The translations under genes were made by a program, and so were the position numbers. The notes under the pieces were generated by a model. It did not search any database, was not told where the DNA came from, and worked only from the letters and a program-made list of their open reading frames with translations. From NCBI GenBank assembly GCA_015680685.1, contig MNCI01012629.1:333941-397940 (forward strand): a stretch of DNA of 64,000 nucleotides, read 5' to 3'. The DNA comes from Gnetum montanum. Lineage: Eukaryota; Streptophyta; Gnetopsida; Gnetales; Gnetaceae. The first letter of the stretch is position 1. Every line of letters starts with the position of its first letter. Below, piece after piece: positions 1-12,314 of the stretch.

Positions 1-531
1 TCAAAGTGCTCATGAAGCCTTTTTATAAGGTTTACAAGGTAGTTACATGCCAAAATATCCTAGCTAACTTTTCTCCCAAGTAACTTGGCCAACCAATTAG
101 AAGTTTACTTGCCCAACAAGTTAGGAGGTTACTTGCCCATTTAATTAGGAGGAAGTTAGGAAGTTATTCATAAAGTTAGGGGGAATTAATTAATAAATAT
201 TATAAATATTGCCTTTGAAAGTAGTTTATTAAAATAAGTCTAAATTCCCTAATCTAATTTAATTTAATTTAAATTTTAAATGCTAAGTGTTATTAATCTC
301 TAAGATTTTACCATAAAAATATAATATAATATCCACCTTATTGGTGGTAGCGGTAGTTAATTTATCCTTTCTTATTCCCGATAATTGAAGTTAAAATTCG
401 GGATGGCCAAAATACGAGCCCGAAGGTGAAGGCACCGATGCTGCAACTGCCCGCAACTGATTCAAAATATCTTCTTCGGCCAAAAATCGTTACCAGCAAC
501 TGCCGCCATAGGAGAAGACTCAGCCGCCACG
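1..531. other. AT-rich stretch without recognisable gene
   Basis: I see no coding pattern. Between about 60 and 190 a short phrase (TTACTTGCCC followed by GTTAGGAGG-like text) recurs two or three times as loose tandem repeats. The rest is AT-rich, with runs of TTTAA and ATATAA. From about 420 the composition becomes richer in G and C, but no family match is apparent. Confidence 0.5.
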
Positions 532-640
532 TTAGGGAACGTTGCCGTGTGTTCCGTAAGGATCTGCAACTGTTGTAACCTCTGCCTTTCGAAAATGCCA
601 GGAATTTGTGTTCGTCTTCAATACCGAAACCTTTACATCC

Positions 641-1192
641 TTTGATAATTTTAAACGTTCATAACCGACGGGACAGGGGGCCTTGAAATCTGTTTAGAGC
701 CAGGCATCTAGAATCTTAACTCCTTCATCAAGATTGGTGAACATTCCACCAACGATGATGACGTTGGAGTTGTTAATGGATCTGCAATTTTGGGCATCAT
801 CCACGGAGGAGCACGTCACGGCATAGACGCATGGAAGCTTGTTCGCGAAAACCGCTACACCAATGCCAGTTCCGCAAGCAACAAGGCCGCGAACGTCCTC
901 CTACTCCTCGTACTGTGCCTGCGCCTTGCTCACGGCCCTGCCCACGTGGTCACTGGCGACATAATAATTGTCGTTGCCGAGGTCCTCCACCGCGACGCCC
1001 TTGGATTTGAGGTGCGAGATCAGCGTCTCTTTCTGTTCGCAGCCGAATGAGTTTGATGCCATCACAATCTTCAAAGGCTTCTTCCTCCTACTCCGTGTTT
1101 CCACTTCTGCCATTGCAGCTGCTGCATCAGGGTTTCAACTTGCTGCTATTGCATCAGGGAACCAACTTTTGATAATTTTAAATGTTCAGAAC
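641..1192. repeat. Imperfect direct repeat bracketing the RpiB pseudogene
   Basis: Positions 641-665 and 1168-1192 carry nearly the same 25 bases (TTTGATAATTTTAAA, then YGTTCAKAAC). I see two mismatches. The pair flanks the RpiB-like sequence. It could be a long target-site duplication of the insertion or a pre-existing repeat. Just outside the right copy GCATCAGGG also occurs twice (about 1122 and 1151). Confidence 0.6.
661..1113 (-). pseudogene. RpiB/LacA-B sugar-phosphate isomerase domain, DRT102-like pseudogene
   Basis: The minus strand from the ATG at 1113 reads as a RpiB-type isomerase domain. There is an N-terminal strand (PLKIVMASNSFGCEQKE), then VEDLGNDNYY, then the family hallmark CGTGIGVAVFANK, then SINNSNVIIVGG and a C-terminal ILDAW helix ending near KAPCP. 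RpiB enzymes interconvert ribose-5-P and ribulose-5-P. The plant version, DRT102, joins this domain to a cupin. The copy is broken by an in-frame TAG (901-903) and TAA (694-696). The rest of the frame stays open to about 532 but no longer resembles the family, and no cupin follows. No intron interrupts the domain, which suggests a retrocopy or captured fragment, but I see no poly(A). Family assignment is fairly safe; the DRT102 assignment rests on resemblance. Confidence 0.8.
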
Positions 1193-1529
1193 CTGTTGGT
1201 AGTCTGTTAGGTCCTTCACTTGCTTCCAACTCTTAGCCGATTTTTAATAATCCATTACCCACAGTGTTGTCTATTTTGCCAATATTATTTCTTGTAGTAA
1301 ATAATCACCTCCTTATTTTTTTATTCCAATCTTCACTCAAGAAAATAACTTGGCATTTTAGTTCTACTTTCCAAGAAGGCTTTAAAATCAAGATTATTTA
1401 CCATTGGCTTTCTTCCCATCAACTCACAATGCTAAACTGCAAATTTACAACCAGGGATTGTGCTAATTTTGAACAAAATATTCCAACTGTTCCATGTAAT
1501 GGCCAAATGTGCCAACATAAAAATATATG

Positions 1530-4500
1530 GAAATATCGAGAAGAGGAAAGTTCTATGCCTCACATATAATGATTCATTGGGTGATGACATGGAGGAATGC
1601 ACAACATCTCCTCCATGCAACAAGTGTGCCCTTGAAACTATGAAACAAAGATGCCTGTATGTAGCAACCACACAACAAGTAGTAGACACCCCGTGGTTGA
1701 CAGCTACTCGAAAGAGTAACCAAATATGCATGGAATGAACTGAGGAAACAAACCATGCCAACAACGAAGGCATAGACACATTGGAATATGAGCGTCGCCA
1801 ACTTCCACCCCTTAATCTAAGAGCATCAATTGGGAGAAGTTGGACACTTCTTAGAAATTCAAACAGACATTCATTATTTTGGATCTCTCCCTTTCCATTC
1901 AGTCATGGGGGAGATTGCCACCTATGCTAATCATATGGGGCGCTCAATTCTTTTAAGTTTTTGTTTTACAACATTTTTGTTTTACATGTTTTGGTTTTAC
2001 ATGTTTTTGTCTTACACCTTTTTGTTTTACAAATTTATTTAACTTTTCTTGTTTTTGTTTTACAAATTTCTATAACTTTTCTTGTTTTTTTTTTTACAAC
2101 ATCGTTATACTTTTCCATTTTCTATGTGTGTGTGTGCATGTGTTATCCACCTTGTAAGTTTTTCATCAATAAGTGTTCTCCATGATGGTATGAACTGGTT
2201 TCATATTAATTGCTAATGTTTGGTTTTTACCTTTAAGTCATGATGTTGATACTAAGGTATGTTTCTTTTGATATGGCAGGCAATGAGATCACTTCATCCA
2301 TCCATCCTCCAGTTTCTATGGTCTCTCTTGGCTTGGAAATGTACAGTTCCTTTTTAATAAGAACTCTAATGAACCGGTGACTGGGCATTTCTCAAACTAA
2401 GGAAGGACTCAAGTTTTGAAAAGGGTGTGACTTTAAGGGAAATTGATGCATTTGTGTTGGCCGTTCTCTTGGGTGCTTGGATGTTTTCTTCTTGAGTTTT
2501 CTTGTTGTTCCGATGTTACCCAATTATCGGAAGCTAGGACAATAAAAATAACAAAGTCTTTGCATGGTGTGGTTCTCACGCATAAAAACACAAAACAAAA
2601 AAAAAAGTGAGAATTCAAAGCACACTCCTTAGATGAAATAATTCCTTGGACTATAAGCACTGGTTATGGAACCCAAAAATAAAAAGGTTCCCTCTAACTA
2701 AGGCCCTTCTCGCTTCCCACTCTCTCCTCATTTGTTTCGTCAGAATGGTGGTGGCTCTTGGAGATAGCTTTCTTGTTACTTCAGGAGGATGGTTTAGCCA
2801 AATGCATTAATGCGAAGTCACTAGATGTGGTTGGTTTGAGGCGAAAGTTGGAATGAGATTTGCTAAGTCACATTAATCACGCACTACACAAGGGGTTGTA
2901 CACCACCTTGTTCTTGAGATTCCATTCCATTCTCTTCTCTCCATTCTTCTCTCCATATTCACCTCATTGCCAATTGTATCATTAGTGTATATATTTTGGT
3001 TGACGCATTATTTTCTTTTTGGTAAATTCTTGCGGTTAAGACTTTAACTCTTGTTCCAAATGACATTCCCAGAGCCTACGGACTCTTTGAATGTGGGTTT
3101 GTTAGGACATTAAGGGCATGAGCCTGCTTTGGGGAGGACCCACTGACATTCCTATTTGGTGCATTAGTTAACTTCTTTTCCCTAACATTTTGTAATTAAT
3201 TTTATTTTGTTCATTTCCATCTTGACATCCATTTCATCAATGCTATAGTTGTCCCTTTTTATCTATCTTTCTTATTCCTTTTCTTTCTCCATTCTAACGC
3301 TACCAGATGTTCGAGATTAGTCATGGGAGTATGGGGCCCGATTTTTTCAATTTTCTCTTAGCCCCAAATTTTTTCAATTTTTTTCTAACCCCTACACCTT
3401 CGGTAGTCATCAATATTATATCTCTAGATCCACAACCAACCATACCACAACCTAGCCAATGGACTTACACCATAGCAAGGTATCAACTACATTGAAATTA
3501 ATTTACCCTTGCTAATATAAGATTGTGTTGTGTGTGCAGATGGCGATCATACAACAACGAATTGGATCTGGAGCAAACACTTGGAATCGAGCAGTGCTGG
3601 AAGCAGCTATGTAAGGAGCAAGATCGATAACGTGCTCATGGATGGACAACAAAAGGTGCAATCTTGGCGTTGGCAGTAGCAAAACTTCTTTCTCTCAAGC
3701 TACTAAATGAGGCCTGATGTCAATGTAATAAGGTGTTCACTCTTATTATCATGAACACCAGTTTTGTTAAGTCTGGTAATGATGATCCGTTCACATGTTA
3801 TCCCATTAGTTCCATTCACCTCAATAATCCCATACCTTCCCAATATTTTGTACGGAACTTGAGGACGAGTTTTCATTCAGTCATGGGGGTATGATGAGAC
3901 GNGATGAACTTCCTAGATAAACCTTGCAGTGCATGGAATAGGATTTTCTTTAATGTTATTTATCACTTTCTCTCTCACCCTTATCTCCTAGAAATTCAGA
4001 ATGAGTATGACTTGATTACGAGCATTTAAGGATGTGTACGGATGATCAAGGAACGAATGCTCATCGTAGTAACGCAGAATGAGTATGACTTGATTAAGAG
4101 CATTTAAGGATGTGTACGAATAATCAAGGAATGGATCCTCATCGCACTTAGGCTAGATTATATTCTCTCAACCCTTTCCTCCTAGTTAAGTGCCTCAGTA
4201 CGACCACTTTGAGCACGTGCGTTACGCATGGTGATCCCAGCAATGATTAGCATTTGGTAGCCACGGTTGCATCGGTTCAAGGTGTGTATGGTAAGTGGGA
4301 ATGGATGCTGACGCTAGGTAATTTAGACTTAGTCAATGGTTAGAGTTAGTAATTAGTTTCTCAACCCTTCACCTCAATAGCATAGGAGACATAAACATAA
4401 AAGGCTATAAGAATCATATACCTCAGACTTACTTAACCATGCACCATGAAAACTACAAGTCTGGGAAGACAACGAATGGTTAACCTTAAGTGTTCCATGA

Positions 4501-4595
4501 GGCATGTAGGCATTTAGTCTGTGGAGTTCGATCGGATCACACATGCTATGCTCGTATTCGTATGGTTGAGTGTAGGGGTATCTCGCCACTCATCA
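1530..4595 (+). mobile_element. Element A: internally deleted Ty3/gypsy element, 3' part with LTR
   Basis: From about 1530 to 1790 the plus strand encodes the protease-RT linker seen again at about 43640-43920 (KVLCLTYND, then a CALE..QRCLYVATT motif). It then jumps straight into the non-coding 3' region (an internal PPT-like site at 1903-1915) without RT, RNase H or integrase. The 3' region runs to a terminal polypurine tract (3881-3891) and the 3' LTR. The 5' LTR and gag are absent, so the element is both truncated and internally deleted. A single N lies at 3902. Confidence 0.7.
3892..4595 (+). repeat. 3' LTR of element A
   Basis: It begins TGATGAGAC directly after the tract TCATGGGGGTA and ends CGCCACTCATCA, the TGAT...ATCA termini used by all LTRs of this family in the window. 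The last 90 bases (CGTATGGTTGAGTGTAGGGG-type text) match the ends at 12314, 6026 and 40513. It is 704 bp, shorter than its relatives (about 810-1020). Confidence 0.75.
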
Positions 4596-6026
4596 AGAAC
4601 CTAGCCAAAAGAATAAATAACTACGAGGAGTTGTAGAACCTTATCAAAATGTTTGATATTGAATGTAAATAATTCATTGCCTAGTTTGTTAACATGAAGG
4701 AAATGTTTCCTTCACTACCATCCCAATGAAATATTCCAACACCAACTCATCTAGGAGAAGTAGCCTAGACCATCTATGATTCATGTAGCAATGAGGAGAA
4801 AATGAAGGTACTTCTAAATGTCTTCAAATTCTCAGCAATAGCAATAGTAGCAATAAGAAAACCTCATCCATCAATAGGATCAAGATGTAATGAAGGTTCA
4901 TCTGCACCACATGAGCCTCCACCTCTAGGCATAGTGTGAAAACTTCATTTCACCTACCATCATTCAACTATGCGCTTGCCAAATTTTTGTAATAATAAGT
5001 CCAACATTCCTTTTGAAAACTATACAATCCTTTTTTGTAAATATGGCACTTAGAGTTGTCTTTAGTCAATCCTATACCTTTCATAATTTTTTAATCAAAT
5101 CCATCCCAATTTTGTAACTTGAGGATATGCATTTTAGTCAATCATGGGGGTATGATAAATAAGCATATGTCGAGCAACTACATTGATCCTGCCTCATCAA
5201 CACATGTCTATCAACACATGCTAGATGCATTTGCGCATATGCATCATTTCCCTGCTATCCAAAATCTATAAAAAAATGCATGTCATTAGCATTGGATATC
5301 ATAGTTTCAGGATCATAGGAAAGATCTAACAATTTCTCTTCATAGGACTTAGTTAAATTTTCCTTTAAGTACCTATAGCATGGATTGAATTGATAGTACA
5401 AGACTTTATTTGACTACAAGATGCACTTGGATGCTTCTAATCAAATGGTAATAAAATTAAGATTGATTCCTTTCATTACAGCACTTGGATTAGCATTAAA
5501 TTTACTTTCCACCATTTTAGTTTCCATGCGCTTTACCTTTAAGTACTTAGGAAATTAATATTTTATTCTATTGCAATGTGAGTATGATCACTTCAAGCAT
5601 AATGTATTAACGCTTGACAATCCTAACAGTGAATACTTGGTATGCCCAATAGTAAACACCTAGTAATGCAACAACATTAGTATATGTTCAAGATATGTAT
5701 AGAAGGTGGGAACGTATACTGCACATTTAGGATAGTTTAGTTAATTAAAGTTAATTTAAATAATCAAAAAAATTTTATTTAATCATTTTTTAGAAAAAGG
5801 AAATAATAAAATTTATAAAAATAGTTATACTAGAACTCAATCATACTTAACCATACAAATGAGTTGATATAAGTGAGCATTGGGAAGATAAAAACTAGTT
5901 ATCATATCTTTCAAATCTGAGAATACAAACCACTTGGGTAAAACATAGTCCATGGAATTTGACCAAATCATGCATACACACTAGTGATTCGTATGGTTAG
6001 GTATAGAGGATACTTGTTACTCATCA
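4596..6026 (+). mobile_element. Element B: gypsy 3' fragment and LTR
   Basis: 4596-5141 resembles the 3' non-coding region of the same gypsy family and ends in a polypurine tract TCATGGGGGTA (5142-5152). The LTR follows (5153-6026, 874 bp), starting TGATAAATAAG and ending TTGTTACTCATCA. No 5' part is seen in the window. No intact reading frame remains in the internal piece. Confidence 0.65.
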
Positions 6027-6379
6027 GTAAGAAATTTTTTCACTACCTAAAATTCCTTCAGGGAATTGGCAAAGGTATATAATGTCCATCCATTTCTTTA
6101 TCTCTTTTGAATTTCTAACATGTTTAGCATTCCTTCATAAATTTGGAAATTTCAAATGCCATTCTAAGCCAAAAATAGATGCCTACCGACAAGTTCCAAT
6201 GTTTCATCCCTACCCATATGACCAACCATGTCATCACAATACTTTTAAATATTTCTTCTACAATCACAACTATGAATACATACATTTCCACTCTTGAATT
6301 CATCTTGAATAAGATAGTTCCTCCATTGGTTTATACTAGTTAACAATCACAATCATATTTATAAAAATTAGCAAAATCA
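6027..6379. other. No recognisable gene
   Basis: AT-rich sequence between the element B LTR and the decayed chromovirus. It has a short open frame but no domain. It may be eroded 3' sequence of the neighbouring minus-strand element. Confidence 0.4.
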
Positions 6380-9300
6380 CTTGTACCTTCCACATGAGGC
6401 ATGCTAAAAATCATCACATGCACCCTTAATAATGCATCAACCACCTCATTGGCTTTTTCACTTTTGTGTTTGAGCATAAATTTAAACTCCTATAGTTGTG
6501 TAATCCACTTCATATTTTTAGCACTTAACTTCTTTTGAGAATTGAGAGATTGAAGTGCATTGTGATCAATCAACAAAGTAAACTCTTTGAGCAATAAATT
6601 ATATCTCTAATGCTTGATTGCTTAAATAATAGTATATAACTTCTTCTTATATATGTTATATTTCTACCTTTACTTATTTAACTTTTCTGAAAAGAAAGTA
6701 ATAGGTCTACCTTCTTGTGAAAGCACCCTTCTAATGGCAAGTCGACTTGCATCCATCTCCACATAAAAAAGCTTTTAGAAATCTATTATTGCAAGCATTA
6801 GTTCATTAATTATTTTTGTATTCAACAAGTCAAAGCTTCTTTGGGTATCATTACCTCACTTAAATTCTTTATTCTTCTTCAACAAAGTAAACATAGGCTA
6901 AGAAATACCACTAAAATATTTTACAAACCTTCAATAAAAACATGCTAAACTAAGAAATGATCTTACCTCCTTAAAATTTTTAGTAGTTTGCCAATCTCTA
7001 ATAGCTCTTACCTTAATAACTTTCATCTAAATTTGATTTTTTAGAAACCACATGTCTCAAGATCTTTCTCTTGAAGAAGTGACTTTCTTTACATTAATTA
7101 CCAAATGTGCCTTCTCCAATTTAAGACATACTCTCCTCAAGTGATCCAATTACTCTTCCCCATTAGAGCTATATATCAAAATATCATCAAAGAAGATAAT
7201 ATAATACTTATCAATAAAGTATTTGAGGACATCATATATCAATATCATGAATTTAGCAAGTATTTTTATGAGCCAAAATGACATCACCATCCACTTAAAT
7301 AATCCATATAGTGTTTTGAAAGCTAGCTTTCAGTCATCATTAGCCCTTATCCAAATTTGATGGTATTCACTCTTCAAATTAATTTTGTTAAAAAATTATG
7401 TATTAGTAATGGCATTAAGAATATAATCCATCCTTAGAATAGGAAATGTGTACCTCATTATGATCTTGTTCAATACACATTCTCCATTCATTGCTATCCT
7501 TCTTTCGCACAACCATTGCTAGAACTACATAAGGTAAAATAGATTCTCTCACAAAGCCAGTTGCAAGTAACTCCTCTACTTGCCTTTGCAATTATTATTG
7601 TTGATTCAATGCCATCCAGTATGCTATCTTGTTTGATATTTTAGCACCAAGAATAAGGTCAATCCCAGGCTAAACATTCCTCATTTGAGACAATCCATCC
7701 AATTCCTTCATGAACACTTTGGGAAATTACTCTATTAAGCCTAGTACACATTTTGGAAGTTCTACCTATACATTATCATAGTTAAAAGTAATATTTGATA
7801 TAATAATAAAATGAAAAATAGATTCATCATGTTCCTTAATATATTTCCTCTCTCTTACAAGAATTAAGGAAGCATTAAGTGAGCTTTGCTGCCTCACTTA
7901 TTTAGTTGTCATAGGAATCAACTCATGGATTCTATTAGGTCTAGCTATCTCCATACATTTCTTGCTCCATAAAATTGAGCACCATTATCAAAATTCCATC
8001 ATTTCCTACGAATTACATTAGCATAATCAATTTGTAGTACATCAAATTTCAAAACATCATGATAACTCCCCATTTTAAATTTTAGAACCCATTGCTCTTT
8101 CACTTCTTAAGAGAAGTCTCTTAACAACCAATGTATCTTGTAGGGTCTAAGATGAATATTTGTTACTAAACCTAATCTAGCAACTTCCCTAGAAGAAAAA
8201 ACATTTTCTTAGGCTTCCCATTAATCAAAATATAAATCCATTTCCCACTAAGCAAACATCTAGCCCCAATCTGAAATAATAATTTTCTTGCAAGATGACC
8301 TCTCATCTATTCACATTCCTTATGAATGCCCAAGAATTCAATTCCAAAACTTCCTTAATTTTTGGAGTATTAGGATTACCTCTATAAAGATCTTTGCTTG
8401 ATGTCCCCTTTGCTTCCATGATTTGCACATCCTTTCCTTTAGTTGTCTTGTGAAGTGGACAATACCATTGCTTGTGTTTTTATTCTCCACATTTAAAGCA
8501 TTGAATGTTGGATGAGTTGCTACCTTGACCCTACCTTATTTGCCTTGTTCCTTCTTGGCTTTTCCCTTCTCCTTACTCTTCTTTGTATTCTTGTCCTGGA
8601 TATCATCTTTATCATCAAATTTTGACTTAGATCTCTTATCATTGCTCTTTGAAGCTTATTTGCTTCTAGTCCAAAATCCACTAAGTTTATTTTCTACTTT
8701 GAGTGTTAAATCATAAGCCTCATCAAGAGTTTGTGGCTCACAAAATGATAACTCCTACTAATATGTCATTTTGAGACCTCTAAGAAAGATTGAAGCTTGT
8801 TCATACTCCTCATAGTTTACCTTAGCTTGATGGAATAGTTCACAAAATTTGATATGAATCTCTTGGACATCTTTGTTATCCTATCTAGGAAATTTGAGCT
8901 TCATGATTATCTCTTGCCTCTATCATGACTATTTAAATTTTCTTCTTAACCTATATTTCATTAAATTCTAGTCTTTGATAGGTTTTCCATTTTACCTTTC
9001 ATAGGTTTGGGACTCTTTTTCCCACCAAGTAGAAGCCATGTGTTCTAATTTGAATTTAGTAATCAATATCCTTAATTGATTTGTTATCTCTTCCAACTTA
9101 AAATGCTTATCAAGTGCCTTCAGCCAGCTTGTGAAAGTATTAGTTCCATCCACAATACTGAAAGTCTTTAGTTCCACATATGATAGTCTAGTGGCATTTC
9201 TAACTACTCCAACAAGCCTTGTTTTATCTTCCTCATTAATCTTGCCATGTTAAGAAGTAGATGTCAGTGATGGAATCCTTGGAACTCTAATACAAGGAAT

Positions 9301-9647
9301 TGGGTTCCCTTCCACTAAAATCCTTAGTTGATGGGTTCCTACAATTCTATAGCTAGAATGTCCTTTATCATCATTTTCTTCCCCTCCACTAGGCTAAGAA
9401 ACTTCTTCATCACCATTCAAATATGAATGAGCATCATCTTTGCAACCTTGAATATGGTTGGGGCCTACATTTCTATCCACCTTGATACTAATCTTATCCA
9501 ATCAAGAAACCATTAGTTAAAAGGTAGATTTCATGTTCTCCATGTCTTTGTTCAAGGCTTAAACCTATTTCACCCTAGCCAACATCTGAAATTAACAAAA
9601 ATCTACAACTAAATCTCAATAGTAATCAGCTTAATGCTCTGATACCA
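6380..9647 (-). mobile_element. Decayed chromovirus-type Ty3/gypsy element
   Basis: Read on the minus strand from right to left there is a PBS (9636-9647), then gag with WLKALDKHFKLEE and STWWEK motifs (about 9177-8992), and a CCHC zinc knuckle (C-x2-C-x4-H-x4-C) at about 8478-8520 with a stop codon inside it. Protease and RT remnants follow (about 8400-7000), then RNase H with a DHNALQSLNSQKKLSAKN-like stretch and a KANEV.DALLR motif near 6560-6400. Frames are broken by many stops and shifts. The integrase and 3' LTR are not seen, so the left end is truncated near 6380. Gene order and motifs are typical of chromovirus gypsy elements. The copy is old. Confidence 0.75.
9636..9647 (-). other. 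Primer-binding site, tRNA-Met type
   Basis: On the minus strand this reads TGGTATCAGAGC, the classic initiator-tRNA-Met complement used by many plant LTR elements. It fixes the orientation of the chromovirus and implies that its 5' LTR lies to the right. Confidence 0.85.
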
Positions 9648-10550
9648 ATAACTCTAGGGCAGGGTCACTCCATTTGTTTTAAATCCTTTAATTCTACTAA
9701 ATCTAGATATTATAAAGATAATTCAATTTGCTAGAAAACAAGAAAAACTAGCTATCCTCAATTAATGCAAAAAAAAAAAAAGATTACAAATTAGGGGCTT
9801 TCACAATCTACTAACATGACAAATCACTCCCACACTTAATGACATTGAAGAGCTTAAGGTTCTACAACCAAATAACGATTGTCCCTAATGCAAGGCACAA
9901 CCAATTGAGATCTCTTTCACAAACACAGGACTAACATCCAAATCCACAAATACATAGTAAGAGCTTTAATGGTCAAACACACAAATGACCATAGAGATGT
10001 ACAGACACTCATGCAATCTCTCATAACAACCTCTTATGTGCTCCACTCATCTCATCCAAAGCATGAAAGACATAATAATATTTATTAAAAATCCAAGACA
10101 AGAACCCTAGGAACCTACCCCCATGCTTAACTTGGAGATTCCTAGCTATTTCCATCTTGTTCTCATCTTTTAAAAGTTGTTTCCAAAGTTGGAACTACTA
10201 ACTTGAAAATTTCCCCAACTATACAAGTTGTATCTAGGGTTGGAGAGATGTGTTTCTGCAGGCTCCAACATTTAGAAGAGATGTCTCTAGAATTTGGAAG
10301 ATATCTTGAATGGATGTGAGATGCCTCTAATCTTTAATAGAATCTAATGCAATAAAGGACATCCATTGTTCTAATTTCTCAATGAAGATATCAAATTAAG
10401 TGAGTGAAAGTGGACATCCTTTTTTCAACCTAATATTGTTATTTAGAATAAAATTTTCCTTTGTGGTGTTACTCAAGAACATAATTTGTACTAAACTATA
10501 CAACTTTTGGATAGCAGATATAAGTTCTTCAGGAGTATTAATATCTTTGA
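9648..10550 (-). other. Presumed remains of the chromovirus 5' LTR and flank
   Basis: A 5' LTR should start next to the PBS at 9648. The stretch is AT-rich, has a run of A at about 9768, and shows no coding signal. I cannot find its outer end because the partner LTR is missing. Confidence 0.4.
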
Positions 10551-10551
10551 A

Positions 10552-10860
10552 CTACCTCCTTAATTTATACCAAATAACAGAGTCATGACCTTTGGAAAAA
10601 TCCACAAAGCAAAGATAAATCTTATTAGACAATCCTTTAACTTGGTCCATACAATACCTTAATGTAATTAAGTGATCCAATATGGAGCAATGTTGCCTAA
10701 AATTTGCTTGTGAACTTGCTTGAACATTATTTAATTCTACCCAACTATTAAGCCTTCTCTTATGTATATTGCCTAATGTTTTTGCAAGGAGATGATTGAT
10801 CATAACAAGCCTAGAATTGTTAAGGTAATTTCTAATTCTTTTTTTGTACAACATTATTGC
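10552..10860 (-). pseudogene. Reverse-transcriptase fragment of an old LINE
   Basis: About 100 codons on the minus strand read as a non-LTR RT. There is a HLLAKTLGNI start, an RRLNSWVE motif, then FRQHCSILDHLITL, and CFVDFSKGHDSV. The last aligns with the family's xVDFxKAFDxV catalytic block A. The YADD block and the RT N-terminus are absent. The fragment faces the same way as the endonuclease fragment at 12315-13080, so both probably come from one element. Confidence 0.75.
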
Positions 10861-11427
10861 TCTACTAATGCATAAATATTTTGAAAGGCCACTTTTTAGA
10901 TTTATATTTAAAATCTTACAAATTTTTTCTTCAAACCATGGTTCTTCTTCACTTAAGCAACTCTACATCTAAAGCATTTGTTGCTTTGCTTGAAGCATTT
11001 GTTGCTTTGCTTCAAGCAAGTTGAGCAAACCCTACTTTTGTCTCTGCTTGAGTGATGTATAAAGGTGCTTGAGAGGTAAGGTGAATATGGTTAACCTATT
11101 CATGTTTAAAGAGAGATCCAAAGAATTGAGTAATTGTTCAAAAAATCAAAATTCCATATTTTTTGGTCTTTTGGCAAAAAAATTGCGAAAACGCCTTAAG
11201 ATTCTTCTTAATCATATTAAAGAATTGTGCTTGATGCTCCATGATAAATTTCCTTTTCTTCCATTGAATAAGATTCTTGTAAGTTTTAATGAGCTTTGGA
11301 TCATGATTTGTTCATTTAACTTGTAATTGAGCTTGTTTACACTTAGTGTTGAATCACAAGATTTTTTTGTTAACTATTTGATACTGATGTTACATTGGAG
11401 ACAATAATTACTAGAACTTTTATAATG

Positions 11428-11575
11428 TTATCAGACCCCTATTATCAGATCCCTGTTATCGGACCCTTGATATCAGGTACAAGATACCAGGTCTAATAGG
11501 TCCCAATATCGGGCCCCCGTTATCGAGTATGCGATATCAGGACCTCACAAGTGATATCGGGTACACGATATCATG
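11428..11575 (+). repeat. About ten 14-bp repeats in LTR U3
   Basis: The unit TATCRGRYCCCYGT recurs roughly every 14-20 bases (TATCAGACCCCTAT, TATCAGATCCCTGT, TATCGGACCCTTGA, TATCAGGTACAAGA and so on) just upstream of the TATA box. Repeats in this position often act as retroelement enhancers. That role is inferred here. Confidence 0.7.
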
Positions 11576-12314
11576 GTTCTTGTGTGGCCCTATAAATACA
11601 CATGTAGGCACATGGGAAGAGTCAGTTTTCGAAATAGTTAGTTTTTCAGTTAGTTTTAGAAGTTAGTTCATTTCTTACTTCCTCTCAACCCTTTCTCCCA
11701 ATGCATGCCCACAGTGTGATGATTGTAATTGTACAGCATCCTTTATTCGAGTGTGACGTACTTGGACATGCAAATGATCGAAAATAACGATCGAGATTAC
11801 TTCATCATTGCAACATTCACTTAGTTTAATTATTTTAATTGTTATTAAACATAGAATGAGTACAACTTAATCACGAGCATCTACGTGTGACTGCTTGGTA
11901 TCCTAGTAGCGTATTCAGGCCATGCGCTTGGTAATCCCAGTGGTAGTCATGCATGAGGCCTAAGATGTGTACGGATGATTAAGGAACGGATGCTCATCGC
12001 ACTTAGGCTAGTTTAGATTCTCTCTCCATATCTCCTCTTAGTTTAACTCTCTCTCCCTTTTCCTCCTAGCTTAGCTAAGATTATTTTCCATTGTCTCTAG
12101 GAGTAGCATTAGTTTAGGAACACATCATACACCTCACTCTGGACTACACCATACATGACAAAGCATATACTAGTCCAGGTGGGAAGACATAAAACTGCGA
12201 TCAACGAGTAACTATCTAGATACCACAACTAGCCTATCTGCAGAGTTCAACCGGATCATGTGTGAAAAGCTCGTATTCGTATGGTTGAGTGTAGGGGAAC
12301 CTCGCCACTCATCA
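11430..12314 (+). repeat. Solo LTR of the A/B/C gypsy family inside a LINE
   Basis: The right end (GTATGGTTGAGTGTAGGGG...CGCCACTCATCA at 12314) is the family LTR end. The body holds a TATA box (CCTATAAATAC near 11590) and AATGATCGAAAATAACGATC-type text shared with relatives. It is flanked by ATGTT at 11425-11429 and 12315-12319, consistent with a 5-bp target duplication. With that left edge the LTR is 885 bp, in the family size range. Its first bases are then AT, not the expected TG, so the left edge is less certain than the right. No internal region or second LTR adjoins. Confidence 0.65.
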
